33,601 nucleotides of DNA from a bacterium (GCA_035505375.1 DATJQV010000090.1:1-33601); one strand, 5' to 3'; numbered from the stretch's first letter, positions 15,702 to 24,108 are shown. Translations and numbers: made by a program. Notes: generated by a model from the sequence alone, not told the origin.

Positions 15702-16901
15702 CTATCTGGCCACGACGACCTTTCGATTGACTATGTTCCCGCGATCACTCAGCACGCAGAAGTAGATTCCCGGCGCCAGACGACTGACGTCGTTCGCGCC
15801 AGGCCTCAGGCTCAGCACCTTCCTGCCTGAAATATCCAACAGACTTGCGGGTTGCGGCTGGTGACCTGAAGCTTCCGGCAGGAACAGCACGCTACGGACC
15901 ACCGATGGAACGTTCGCCGCCAACCGTGCCTCGCTTCCGGCTTCGGTTACGTCGAGCATCCCGCCATCAGTGGTCTTGATTATCGTCCCGTTGGTCCCGA
16001 CGGCGTAGCCGGTCTGTTCGTCAACCGGGAAACAGATCGACCAGAGGAACTTGGACGTACCGGTGCTCTCCGCGAACCAACTCTCTCCCTGGTCGGTTGA
16101 CTTGTAGACCGCGCCGGACGCACCGGCCACGTATCCAGCCAGAAGGGTCGGGAAGCTGACCGAGGCGAGGTAGTCACCCGTGCCGGTCGGCTTCGGAACC
16201 CAGGTACCTCCGCCATCGGTCGTCTTCATGATGAGGCCCGATGACCCCGCTACGAAACCGGTGAGCGGGTCGTCAGGGAAACAGAGACCGGAGAAATCGT
16301 TGTTGACACCGGAAGGCAGGACATCCCAGTTGTTTCCGCCGTCCGTCGTCCTGAGGAGCGTGCCGGCCCAACCGGCGGCAAACCCGGCCCCGGCATCTCT
16401 TGGGAAGTCGACTGTGGTTATGGGTTGGCCCGGGTTGACGGCAAGCTGAGTCCAACTGGCGCCTCCGTCCGTGGTCTTCAGAATTACCCCCTGGCCTGAG
16501 TCGCCGCCGGAGACATAGCCGGTGTCGGCGTCAATCGGGAAACAGATGGACCGAAGGTCAACAGTGACGCCTGAAGACTCGCCCACCCACGTTGCGCCTC
16601 CGTCCGTGGTCTTTGTTATCTTGCCGCCGGACGCCACGACGTAGCCGGTCATTGGGTCCATCGGGAACTGCACGGCCATCTGCTGACCCGGGTGCTGGCC
16701 ATGCAGGCTATCCCATGTGACACCACCGTTGGTCGTCTTGAGAATGAGCCCGTTCATGCCGACCGCGTAGCCGGTGGTCACGTCTACCGGGAAGCAAACC
16801 GCGTCCAGTTGCGTCGCCGTGCCGGAGCTCAACGGAAACCAGACGGCTACGGCTGGCGCAGCCAGAAGGCAACTTGCGAGCATCAGAGCACAGACTCTCA
16901 T
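15702..16901 (-). CDS. Secreted seven-bladed BNR/YCF48-like propeller with sorting tail
   Basis: 399 residues. ATG 16901 has AGGAGGA 5 nt upstream; signal peptide MRVCALMLASCLLAAPAVA. Seven ~45-residue blades follow, each with an FP.D..TGYV.G..G.I.KTTDGG..W core (for example VCFPVDVTTGYAVGMNG, ICFPVDEQTGYAVGTNG), the Asp-box/BNR pattern found in sialidase-like and photosystem-assembly (YCF48-like) propellers. No sialidase active site (RIP, catalytic Tyr/Glu) is apparent, so this is probably a binding or scaffold protein, not an enzyme. The tail GANDVSRLAPGIYFCVLSD ends in RKVVVAR, as in the LVIVD proteins. A well-formed terminator follows. Confidence 0.85.
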   Translation of the reverse strand: MRVCALMLASCLLAAPAVAVWFPLSSGTATQLDAVCFPVDVTTGYAVGMNGLILKTTNGGVTWDSLHGQHPGQQMAVQFPMDPMTGYVVASGGKITKTTDGGATWVGESSGVTVDLRSICFPIDADTGYVSGGDSGQGVILKTTDGGASWTQLAVNPGQPITTVDFPRDAGAGFAAGWAGTLLRTTDGGNNWDVLPSGVNNDFSGLCFPDDPLTGFVAGSSGLIMKTTDGGGTWVPKPTGTGDYLASVSFPTLLAGYVAGASGAVYKSTDQGESWFAESTGTSKFLWSICFPVDEQTGYAVGTNGTIIKTTDGGMLDVTEAGSEARLAANVPSVVRSVLFLPEASGHQPQPASLLDISGRKVLSLRPGANDVSRLAPGIYFCVLSDRGNIVNRKVVVAR

Positions 16902-17042
16902 CTCTTCCTCCTAATCTGTTGACAGCTGCATCGGCGGCCGTCCGTGGCTGGAGAACAGCGGCCCGGCGCTCTTCGCCGACATCCCTTGCCCAATCGCGGA
17001 CAAACTCAGGATGGCTCGATCCGGACCAAAGTCGCCGACCCT

Positions 17043-17327
17043 TCAGACGGCGCCTTGCAGGATTATCGTCGCGCTTTGCAACTTGTCAATAGTGAACACG
17101 AGACCGGTTACAGATTCCGGATTGACGAATGCTGACTGGCCGGAGGCCGAAACCACAGGCGTCCGACTGGCCTGGTGCAGGCGCTCGATGTAGCGGCCGA
17201 AGGCTACTTCCATCTTCATGCGGTCTTTGGTCTTGATGAACTGCGGAACGTGGACTTCCATCCCGTTTTCAAGCGTGGCCGGCTTCGGTGCGGAGTCGAC
17301 GTCGCCGTGCAGGGACGGACCGGTCGA
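17043..17327 (-). pseudogene. efp: Remnant of elongation factor P, C-terminal OB domain
   Basis: On the minus strand, positions 17327-17178 read STGPSLHGDVDSAPKPATLE, NGMEVHVPQFIKTKDRMKME and VAFGRYIERL. This follows the EF-P C-terminal domain pattern (PG..GDT….KPATLETG..V.VP.FI..G..I.VDT..G.Y..R). EF-P normally has ~185 residues with an N-terminal KOW domain and a middle OB domain. Here both are missing, and positions just upstream (17396-17431 onward) are occupied by dispersed repeat sequence. The frame also runs on past the normal end for ~44 residues to a stop at 17043. No ribosome site precedes the first ATG (17261). I read it as a truncated, displaced copy. A functional efp elsewhere in the genome is expected but not visible. 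Confidence 0.55.
17062..17089 (-). promoter_or_regulatory. Candidate promoter for the BNR propeller gene
   Basis: On the minus strand: -35 TTGACA (17084-17089), 16-nt spacer, -10 GATAAT (17062-17067). It lies within the tail of the efp remnant, ~155 nt before the ATG at 16901. The rest of 16902-17040 shows no gene. Confidence 0.5.
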
Positions 17328-17395
17328 GGCAACCGTTCCTCGGGACAGAGCAGCCGGGTAATGCTGGCAGTCAAGGCAAACACCAAGGCAAGACC

Positions 17396-17431
17396 CGAAG
17401 CACGAAACTCGGAGGACGATTGAAATCCGAA
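17396..17431 (+). repeat. Dispersed CGAAGCACGAAACTCGG-type repeat
   Basis: About 36 bases beginning CGAAGCACGAAACTC and ending TGAAATCCGAA. They match the reverse complement of 24109-24144 at roughly 29 of 35 positions. Further CATTCGGGCTTCGAG-like fragments continue to ~17510. Together these fill the gene-free stretch between the efp remnant and the carboxypeptidase terminator. Confidence 0.6.
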
Positions 17432-17517
17432 TACCGAGAGCGTCCAGCCTCTGGTCATTCGGGCTTCGAGCTCCAATCGGAATTCGGGCTTGTGGCTTCG
17501 AGGTTGCCCTAACAGCA

Positions 17518-17544
17518 ACGGGGCGCGGACAAGCCGCGCCCCGT
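17518..17544 (-). terminator. Hairpin terminator of the carboxypeptidase gene
   Basis: A perfect 11-bp stem ACGGGGCGCGG / CCGCGCCCCGT with a 5-nt loop, ~18 nt after the stop at 17562. The minus strand continues TTGCTGTT, a weak U-rich tail. Confidence 0.6.
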
Positions 17545-17561
17545 AAGTCATGTGTATCGAC

Positions 17562-19826
17562 CTAACGTATGACCGTCACCCGCGCAGTCGAGGTTTTGCC
17601 GGCCGACAGCCTCACGTAGTAGACCCCGGCCGGAACCTGTCTGCCGCTTCCGTCTTTGCCGTCCCAGTCCGATGTACAGACGCCGGCTTTGGACGAACCC
17701 GAGACCAAATTCCTCACCCGCCTGCCGGTAGCATCATACACAACGAGGCTGACTGGCCCGCCGCGCTCGATTGCGTAGTTGACCCTCGTGCCGTTCAGAA
17801 CTGGGTTCGGCCCGACCTCTAACACTGAGGTGACGGACTTCGCTGCCGGCTCCTGAACGCCGGCAAGTCCGGTCACTACAACGCCGTGGAGTGGCCCGTA
17901 GTCGTTCCAACCCCAGGCGGCGTTGTGGCCGCGCACGCGGTAGTAGTAAGTCCCGACAGAATCGACGACCGCAGTGTAGAGCGTATCGGCGATGCTGTCA
18001 GTTACGACCGTGTCGTTCGCGAATGTAGGAACCGGCCAGACGTCGTCGACATAGACACCGGCGCGGGTCGTTGCGTCGTCGGTCATATAGCGGAACCGGA
18101 CGTACACGGACTTGCCGGCCCACTGGTCGAGCGAGAAAGCCTTGTACAACCAACCGCTGGAGTTGCCCGTGAACCGGTCGTGGAGCTGAATCCACTCTTT
18201 GCCTTCGAGCGACACCTCGGCCACGGTCACGTCATAGTTGGTTTCGGTATTGTACCATATCCAGTATTTGAGCGAGTCGCCGGCCTGGACCGGGTACGGG
18301 TACTTGGTTTCACAGTAGTTGGAAATGTTGTTGCCGGTGCCAAGGTACATCGAGTGGGTACCACTGTGCTTCTGCGTCGTTGACTGGCTGGCGCCGTGCA
18401 GAGTCCAATTGCTGACGCCTGACTCCATGCTGTCCGTGACGACGGTCAGGCCGGTGAACTGTTCGAGTCCCCATTTGTCCGGGTGGTTCTGGTCCGGACG
18501 GGTCGGAGTCCAGTGAATCGGGATATAGCGGGAGCCCGTGGTATCCACGACCGTGAGTATCGGCCTCGGCACCATGCCCTCAAGCGCATTGATGATGGAG
18601 TCAGAGTGCTGGAACAGGTAATAGTCGCCGCGGAAAGATGCATTCTGGATGCTGTCCAGGTCCTGTACCGGCTGGTAGAAATCGGTACCCAGCTCGGTCG
18701 TAAACGACATGCACGGAAATCCACCGACGGTATGGCCCCAGCCGTAAAACCAGTCATCGGAACCGTCGTTCGTCGGGTACAGGTAGTTGGACTGCTCTGG
18801 AGTGTAGGTGCCGCCACCCAGCCTGCCCATGCGGCTGGCCATGCCCGTTGCGAGAGTCTTGAGGCAAGAACTGTCCGGCGCCACGGTCCCTGTGCCGAAG
18901 GGCCAGAGCACGTCCTCGCTGTACGTGTGAACGCTGACACACGCAACCACCGTGTGCTGTTTGAACCACTCTGTGACGGCCTTGATTTCGAGGCCCGATG
19001 CGCCGGAGGCGCCCATGAACACGAGGTCGCTCGGGTTATGCGTGCTCTGCGTCCCGTTGACCATCGAACCCCAATCATCCATGATGCTGCCCATGCACGT
19101 ACCGTTGAAGTTGCGGTTCGGGTCCGTGCCGATTTGCCCGCCGAACGGCTGCCGGTCCTTGCGCCACATGTATCCGCTGTCGGGGCCATACGGGGATGAG
19201 TCGTGGTCGTACTTGTAGCCGTCGACATTGGTTATCATGAACACGTGGAGCTGGTGGTTGTCGATGAAGTGATGGAACCCGGTGTCACTAGCATAATAGT
19301 GGATCAGCGTATCGCAGAGATGTCGCACCGCTTCTACTCCGCCCCATTCACGGGAGTGGACGATGCCAAGCTCAAGACATTCCGGCTTGCCTTGGGCTGC
19401 GGTAGAGGCGATCTTGAGTCCATAGATCCAGTTGTTGTGATAGGTAGGGCCAATGGACTCAAACTGGCATATGCTTGAGTAGTTCGCAGCCCACGCGCGC
19501 ATCATGGAGTCAAGCTGGGCCGTTGTGTGGTACGCGCCGGTCAGGATGGCCTCACGCTGCACGACGCCCATGTCGTCGTGAATCACAGTGACGGGCAGTC
19601 CGCAGGCCTCAACCGTGCCGAAGTCCGACCGGTCGAGCAGCAGGTCATAGGACTGTCCGGACTTGGCGCCGGCAATCTCAATTGACGTGCCCTTAAAGGT
19701 GATATGGGAACTGAGCTCCTGGAAGTTGCGCGCGCCGACGCGCACCAGGATCGGACCGGCGCTCGCCGAACCAAAGAGCAGGACAACTGAAAGCCACAGC
19801 GCGGTCGCAGAAGAGCGATTGACCAT
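17562..19826 (-). CDS. Secreted M14-family zinc carboxypeptidase with sorting module
   Basis: I place the start at ATG 19826 (754 aa): GGAGG lies 4 nt upstream, and the signal peptide MVNRSSATALWLSVVLLFGS follows. The peptidase domain (~90-410) has the zinc ligands H157xxE160 in IVHSREWGGVEA and the third zinc His (H300) in VSVHTYSED. The substrate-binding Arg lies in DPNRNF, and the catalytic Glu (E378) in SFTTELG. All M14 key residues are present, so an active metallocarboxypeptidase (carboxypeptidase T-like) is likely. A beta-sandwich of the immune-inhibitor/MAM type follows (~475-610: GTHSMYLGTGNNISNYCETK, YVDDVWPVPTF), then a fibronectin-like stretch and a FlgD-like module ending ARVTVIR. 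It would act outside the cell, digesting protein for uptake. Confidence 0.9.
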   Translation of the reverse strand: MVNRSSATALWLSVVLLFGSASAGPILVRVGARNFQELSSHITFKGTSIEIAGAKSGQSYDLLLDRSDFGTVEACGLPVTVIHDDMGVVQREAILTGAYHTTAQLDSMMRAWAANYSSICQFESIGPTYHNNWIYGLKIASTAAQGKPECLELGIVHSREWGGVEAVRHLCDTLIHYYASDTGFHHFIDNHQLHVFMITNVDGYKYDHDSSPYGPDSGYMWRKDRQPFGGQIGTDPNRNFNGTCMGSIMDDWGSMVNGTQSTHNPSDLVFMGASGASGLEIKAVTEWFKQHTVVACVSVHTYSEDVLWPFGTGTVAPDSSCLKTLATGMASRMGRLGGGTYTPEQSNYLYPTNDGSDDWFYGWGHTVGGFPCMSFTTELGTDFYQPVQDLDSIQNASFRGDYYLFQHSDSIINALEGMVPRPILTVVDTTGSRYIPIHWTPTRPDQNHPDKWGLEQFTGLTVVTDSMESGVSNWTLHGASQSTTQKHSGTHSMYLGTGNNISNYCETKYPYPVQAGDSLKYWIWYNTETNYDVTVAEVSLEGKEWIQLHDRFTGNSSGWLYKAFSLDQWAGKSVYVRFRYMTDDATTRAGVYVDDVWPVPTFANDTVVTDSIADTLYTAVVDSVGTYYYRVRGHNAAWGWNDYGPLHGVVVTGLAGVQEPAAKSVTSVLEVGPNPVLNGTRVNYAIERGGPVSLVVYDATGRRVRNLVSGSSKAGVCTSDWDGKDGSGRQVPAGVYYVRLSAGKTSTARVTVIR

Positions 19827-19937
19827 CATGCCTCCGAGACAAAGGTTATGCCAAAAGCAAAAGGATGGCTTCCAGTCGGAGCGCCGGGCACCGGCTGGAC
19901 TCGAGCAGCCCGGACGCCGCTCGAATGCCACCAGTCA

Positions 19938-19965
19938 ATTCTAGACTGTGTCGTTCGCCTGTCAA
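19938..19965 (-). promoter_or_regulatory. Promoter of the carboxypeptidase gene
   Basis: On the minus strand: -35 TTGACA (19960-19965), 16-nt spacer, -10 TAGAAT (19938-19943). The predicted leader is ~105 nt. It diverges from the plus-strand promoter 19991-20018. Confidence 0.65.
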
Positions 19966-19990
19966 ATCTGTCTCTGCGCCGGCCAATTCC

Positions 19991-20018
19991 TTGACTTGAG
20001 ATGCCTTTGATTTATTAT
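19991..20018 (+). promoter_or_regulatory. Promoter of the thiolase/DUF35 operon
   Basis: -35 TTGACT (19991-19996), 16-nt spacer, -10 TATTAT (20013-20018). The ~95-nt leader carries a 6-bp hairpin CCGGAC-CGAC-GTCCGG (20029-20044). It and the minus-strand promoter share the 295-nt gap 19827-20121, where only 25 bp separates the two -35 boxes. Confidence 0.65.
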
Positions 20019-20121
20019 CCCCTCTCACCCGGACCGACGTCCGGCAACGACCTACGACAGGCTATGTGAGTTATTAACCCGGCCCCGCCGGTCTGGCGCG
20101 GCCGATATCAGGAGGAAGCCG

Positions 20122-21504
20122 ATGATCAAGTTCAAACCCGGGAACCTCCGTGTTCCCAAGTTCCAGCGGCCGGTGTACGTGGTTGCGGGCGGCACCACCG
20201 ACTACCGCAAACGTTACCCGGAATACAAGCTGGAAGAGCTCGCGATGATGGCCTTCAAGATGCTGCTTGAGGAAAACGACCTCAAGATGAGCCCACTCGA
20301 TGTCAAGGGTCTCATCAACATGGCCTGCTACGGCGAGTTCGCGGACCACTTCCAGGACCAGCTGCTCTGTGAAGCCAAAATCCACGACTATCTTGGCCTC
20401 GACCCGCTGCCCAACATCGGCGTCAAGACCGGCGGCGCGACCGGCGGTTACACGACCCTCGCCGGCGCGAGCATGATAGCATCCGGCTACGCCGATTGCT
20501 GCCTGGTGATGGGCTGGGAGCGGATGGACGAAGTCGACACGAGGACCGGCAATTTCTACATCTCCACCGCCGCCTGCAAGGACTTCGAGACCCGCCTGGC
20601 CCGGATGTACGCCGCGTACTATGCGCCGATGGCCCGCCGCTTCTCACATGTATTTAACGTGAAGGAAGAAATCCGCGCCAAGATCGCGGTAAAGAACAGG
20701 CTGTACGCCTGCTCGTCGCCCTTTGCCCAGAATCCGGGCAAGCATACGGTCGAGGAAGTGCTCAACGGCAAGATGATCTGCGACCCCTTGCGCGTGCTTG
20801 AGTGCTGCGTGATGTCGGTCGGTGTCGCGAGTCTGCTGCTCTGCGACGAAGAAACCGCGTACAAGCTCTCCGACCACCCGATGCGCCTCCAGATCTGCGG
20901 CGGCACTCACACCCTGCGCGTGGCCGACCGCCGGAACATGGAAGTGCCCCTGCTGCCCAACGAGACGCCCGGCCAGTACGACTGGATGGAGAAGCAGTAC
21001 CACGAACCCTACCCGGGATTCCAGAGCTTCCTCGCCTCGCGTTTCGCCTCCTACATGGCCTATCGCATGGCTGGTATCAACGAGCCGATGGAAGACCTCG
21101 ACCTGGTCGAACTCCACGACGCGTTCACCATCTCCGACCTGCAGACGTACGGTGACATCGGCCTGCGTCCCTACGGCAAGGAAGAAGACTATATCACGTC
21201 GGGCGACGCCTACTACGGCGGACGTTGCCCGTCGAACCTGTCCGGCGGGCTGCTCGGCACCATGCACGCGGTCGGTGCAACCGGCATCTTCCAGGGCATG
21301 GAGTGCTTCTGGCAACTCCAAGGCAAGTACGACAAGTTCCACGGCGAGCCGAGGATGTGGAAGCGCTTCGGCAAGGAAAAGCTCAAGGACTGGAAGTCAC
21401 TCCAGATTCCAAAGCGGCGACGCGCCCTCTGGATATCCCACGCCGGCGTCGGCTCGCACGTCACCTGTGGTATCCTCGAGAACCCTGAAGAAGTGAAAGG
21501 TTAG
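20122..21504 (+). CDS. Thiolase-fold protein lacking the catalytic cysteine
   Basis: 460 residues; ATG 20122 after CAGGAGGAA. The fold is shown by GVKTGGATGG (101-109), then ASMIASGYADCCLVMGWERM, the HDAF motif (H332) and GGLLGTMHAVGATG (H382). In true thiolases the first motif is N..C(A/S)SG with a nucleophilic Cys; here the aligned residue is Gly105. The two His positions remain. The next gene is a DUF35 protein, 9 nt away. Thiolase-DUF35 pairs are known as archaeal acetoacetyl-CoA thiolase complexes, and as the Ltp2-DUF35 aldolases of steroid side-chain breakdown, whose thiolase-fold subunit also lacks the Cys. So either a lyase (retro-aldol/aldol) on an acyl-CoA or a non-standard condensing enzyme is plausible. 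Family certain, reaction uncertain. Confidence 0.85.
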   Translation: MIKFKPGNLRVPKFQRPVYVVAGGTTDYRKRYPEYKLEELAMMAFKMLLEENDLKMSPLDVKGLINMACYGEFADHFQDQLLCEAKIHDYLGLDPLPNIGVKTGGATGGYTTLAGASMIASGYADCCLVMGWERMDEVDTRTGNFYISTAACKDFETRLARMYAAYYAPMARRFSHVFNVKEEIRAKIAVKNRLYACSSPFAQNPGKHTVEEVLNGKMICDPLRVLECCVMSVGVASLLLCDEETAYKLSDHPMRLQICGGTHTLRVADRRNMEVPLLPNETPGQYDWMEKQYHEPYPGFQSFLASRFASYMAYRMAGINEPMEDLDLVELHDAFTISDLQTYGDIGLRPYGKEEDYITSGDAYYGGRCPSNLSGGLLGTMHAVGATGIFQGMECFWQLQGKYDKFHGEPRMWKRFGKEKLKDWKSLQIPKRRRALWISHAGVGSHVTCGILENPEEVKG

Positions 21505-21513
21505 GAGGCGACA

Positions 21514-22092
21514 GTGAAGAAGATGAAGAAGGCTGTGAAGAAGACCTCCAAGATCATCAAGCCTGCTCCGAAATCCAAGGTCCCAGCTCGAAAGTCCAAG
21601 GCCACTCCCGACATCCGCCTGACCGGCGTGCCGATGGTCGTAGAGAAAACCGACCCGGCTATGGTCATTCAGTGGCCGCGCACTATCGTCCACCACCACA
21701 CCTACGGCCTCCTCTCCCCATTCTTCGAGGGCCTGAAGAAGGGCGTGCTCCGCGGCGTACGTTGTCCGAACCCTCGCTGCGAAGCGAAGGGCATCTGGCT
21801 CCCGCCTCGTGCGGACTGCCCGGACTGCCACACCCGAATGAAGTGGGTTGACCTGAAGAACCCGGTTATCGGCGAAATCTTCACGTTCACCCACGTCGAG
21901 TATCCGGGCAATGGCATCGAGATCTCGTATCCCTACTACCAAATCGACGTCAGAATCCCGGGCTGCTGCACCGTGATGAAGGGCTACCTGGTCCGCGGTG
22001 AAGCCAAGATCGGGATGAAGGTCAAAGCCTGCTTCCGCACCAGGGCCTCGACCAACACCATCCTCGACCTCCACTGGGAACCGGCCGAGTAA
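21514..22092 (+). CDS. DUF35 OB-fold/zinc-ribbon acyl-CoA-binding protein
   Basis: 192 residues; GTG 21514 with AGGAGG 5 nt upstream, 9 nt after the thiolase stop. A Lys/Pro/Ala-rich tail (1-33, starting MKKMKKAVKK) precedes the DUF35 core. The core holds a zinc ribbon CPNPRC…CPDC (four Cys near 87-109) and an OB-fold (IGEIFTFTHVEYPG… to the C-terminus). In studied complexes DUF35 subunits bind the CoA ester and bridge thiolase-family partners. The tight coupling to the Cys-less thiolase argues for one complex. The 33-residue basic tail is unusual for DUF35 and looks disordered. Confidence 0.85.
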   Translation: MKKMKKAVKKTSKIIKPAPKSKVPARKSKATPDIRLTGVPMVVEKTDPAMVIQWPRTIVHHHTYGLLSPFFEGLKKGVLRGVRCPNPRCEAKGIWLPPRADCPDCHTRMKWVDLKNPVIGEIFTFTHVEYPGNGIEISYPYYQIDVRIPGCCTVMKGYLVRGEAKIGMKVKACFRTRASTNTILDLHWEPAE

Positions 22093-22108
22093 CCTGTACA
22101 GACTGAGT

Positions 22109-22135
22109 GAAGGGCGGCGCGCACGCCGCCCCTTC
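22109..22135 (+). terminator. GC-rich hairpin in the 101-nt gap after the DUF35 gene
   Basis: GGGCGGCG-CGCA-CGCCGCCC with flanking AA/TT pairing, followed by CTTCGCTTG. It lacks a proper U-run, so it may attenuate the transcript into the next genes. Confidence 0.45.
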
Positions 22136-22193
22136 GCTTGACCAGTCAGAGCCACCGGATATCATCACCCCGCCAATCAACAGGAGCAAACAA

Positions 22194-22742
22194 ATGAAGA
22201 AGAACAGCAAGTCCCCGACGATGGCAACGCTGCAGGTCGCACTGGCGCGGGCCGCGGAACTGCACATCAGACACATCGTCGTAGCCTCCACCGGCGGAGA
22301 CACGGCGTTGGGGCTCGCGAAACAGCTGCCGAATGACGTCGAAGCCGTGTGCGTGACGCACCATGCCGGGTTCAGTGAATTCGGCAAGAACGAACTAGCT
22401 GATTCAGTCGAGAACAGGCTTGCCGAGCACGGCATCCCCGTTCTCAGGACGACACATCTCTTCGCCGGCGTCGAACGCGCCATCCGGCTGAAGGTTGGCG
22501 GTCTGGGCCCGGCCGAGACCATTGCCTTCACCTATCGCACGCTGGGCGAAGGCACCAAAGTCGGAGTCGAAATAGCTGTGATGGCGCTTGACGCCGGGCT
22601 CATCCCCTACGGCAAGGATGTGGTCGCGATTGCCGGAACCGGAAGCGGCGCCGACACGGCGCTCGTCATCCGCCCGGCCCATTCTCGGCAGTTCTTTGAG
22701 ACGCGCGTGAAAGAGATCATCTGCAAGCCGACCGACTGGTAA
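22194..22742 (+). CDS. Pyruvate-kinase C-terminal-like (alpha/beta) domain protein
   Basis: I place the start at ATG 22194 (182 aa): CAGGAG lies 7 nt upstream, and an earlier in-frame codon (22107) falls in the hairpin. The protein has a Rossmann-like layout: HIVVASTGGDTALGLAKQLP, then VEAVCVTHHAGFSEFGKNEL, and finally VVAIAGTGSGADTALVIRPA. This resembles the stand-alone proteins related to the pyruvate kinase C-terminal (allosteric) domain that occur in archaea and some bacteria. No TIM barrel is present, so it is not a pyruvate kinase. A nucleotide- or sugar-phosphate-sensing role is possible but not shown. It is followed by the HIT gene after 12 nt. Confidence 0.7.
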   Translation: MKKNSKSPTMATLQVALARAAELHIRHIVVASTGGDTALGLAKQLPNDVEAVCVTHHAGFSEFGKNELADSVENRLAEHGIPVLRTTHLFAGVERAIRLKVGGLGPAETIAFTYRTLGEGTKVGVEIAVMALDAGLIPYGKDVVAIAGTGSGADTALVIRPAHSRQFFETRVKEIICKPTDW

Positions 22743-22754
22743 GGAGCAGACCCC

Positions 22755-23192
22755 ATGGACGAATGCGCCTTTTGTCAGATAATCGCAGGCAAAGCCCCGG
22801 CCCGCAAGGTCTATGAAGACGAACAGACGCTCGCTTTCCTCGACCTGCACCCTATTTCGCGTGGCCACACCCTCGTGATTCCGAAGAAGCACGTGGAATG
22901 GTTCACCGATATCGAACCCCAGGACGGCGTCGCCGGACCGTTCCTGAAGTCCTGCTACGTCGTTGCCCGTAAGCTCAAGCACGCATTCGACTGTGAATAC
23001 GTGACGATGCTCATCCGGGGTACGCGGGTCCCACACCTGCACATGCTTCTCATCCCTTCCATCAAAGGCGAGGAGAACCTGCTCGACAAGACCTTGGCCA
23101 TGCACCACTTCGCTCAGGTCCACATGAAGCCACCCTTCAGCGAAACCGAACTCGACGCCATCGCTGAGACCGTGCGAAATGCCGGTGTGTAG
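22755..23192 (+). CDS. HIT-family nucleotide hydrolase/transferase
   Basis: 145 residues; ATG 22755 with AAGGAG upstream. Typical HIT features are CAFCQIIAGKAPA…VYEDEQTLAFLDLHP at the N-terminus, SRGHTLVIPKKHV, and the signature VPHLHMLLIP. The classical signature is H-x-H-x-H. Here H94 and H96 are kept, but the third position is Leu98, a change that often alters activity. The C-terminal part is also longer than a plain HINT. A role in nucleotide or adenylylated-intermediate clean-up is the family expectation. It is cotranscribed with the PK-C-like gene. Confidence 0.85.
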   Translation: MDECAFCQIIAGKAPARKVYEDEQTLAFLDLHPISRGHTLVIPKKHVEWFTDIEPQDGVAGPFLKSCYVVARKLKHAFDCEYVTMLIRGTRVPHLHMLLIPSIKGEENLLDKTLAMHHFAQVHMKPPFSETELDAIAETVRNAGV

Positions 23193-23242
23193 TCTTGGGC
23201 GGCTTGCACCCTCCGCCTATGGCGGGTAGCTGGGAGTCGAGG

Positions 23243-23953
23243 ATGCATCATTCCTTTTCCCTTCCCGGTCGCTGGGGCGACCGTGAATTCGTGAAGGTCT
23301 GGGACAGCCAGCCCACCAACCCGCTCAAAGCCGAGCAATTGAGCATCATCGCGACCGTAATACGTGACAACTGGCGCAAGGGCAACCGCATCCTCGACCT
23401 CGGCTGCGGCACTGGCAAGACCGAAGCCGCAATTCTGGAGCAGCTTCCAGTTGCCCGTTTCACCTGCGTCGACCGCTCCGAGGCGATGCTCGACCTCGCC
23501 CGGGAGCGGTTGCGCACATTCGCAGACCAGCTCCGGTTCGTCACGGCCGACCTTGCCGGGCTGGGCAGTATCGAGCTGCCGGGCTCGCCGTTCCGCTTCA
23601 TCGTGTCGGTGGACGTGATCCACGAACTCCCCGATGCCGCCAAGTCCCGGTTCCTGAAGGCCTGCCGCCGGAACCTGACGCGCGACGGGCTGCTCCTCAT
23701 CCTCGACCGGATAGCGCTCGACCGGGCCAGGTTCAGCCGGCCGCTGCGCAGCGTGCTCGGCAGGCTGCAGCGCCTTCATGGTACGCACTCCGGCCAGCTC
23801 TCCGACCAGTTCGTGGATCCGCGCAGCCCCGACCATGAGCACCCGCTGGCGCTGGAGTCGTACTTCCGGCTGCTCCGTCGCGCCGGTCTTGCGCCGGCCC
23901 TGCTGCACCTTCACCTGCACAAGGCCGTCATCGCCGCCGCGCCCGCCGGGTAG
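23243..23953 (+). CDS. Class I SAM-dependent methyltransferase
   Basis: 236 residues from ATG 23243, with GGGAG 8 nt upstream; in-frame TTG 23195 and ATG 23219 are alternatives without better ribosome sites. Motif I is LDLGCGTG (51-58), motif II TCVDRSEAMLDLARERL, and the post-II region VSVDVIHELPDAAKSRFLKA, all of the UbiE/Methyltransf_11/25 type. The substrate is not evident. The start codon lies 50 nt after the HIT gene, so it probably ends the first operon section. The C-terminus ends shortly before a 343-nt repeat-filled gap. Confidence 0.8.
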   Translation: MHHSFSLPGRWGDREFVKVWDSQPTNPLKAEQLSIIATVIRDNWRKGNRILDLGCGTGKTEAAILEQLPVARFTCVDRSEAMLDLARERLRTFADQLRFVTADLAGLGSIELPGSPFRFIVSVDVIHELPDAAKSRFLKACRRNLTRDGLLLILDRIALDRARFSRPLRSVLGRLQRLHGTHSGQLSDQFVDPRSPDHEHPLALESYFRLLRRAGLAPALLHLHLHKAVIAAAPAG

Positions 23954-24108
23954 ACGTCCGCTCGTCCCCGCGCTCAGCATCCGGCTGGAACCCACCCAGC
24001 GCCCCGAGGTGCTGCCACGAAAGCACGCACCGTCCGTCAGCGGCCGCGGCGGACAAGTCCGATTCAAGCTCAAATGCTCCAACAAGGAGATATCGGCCCC
24101 AATCGGCA

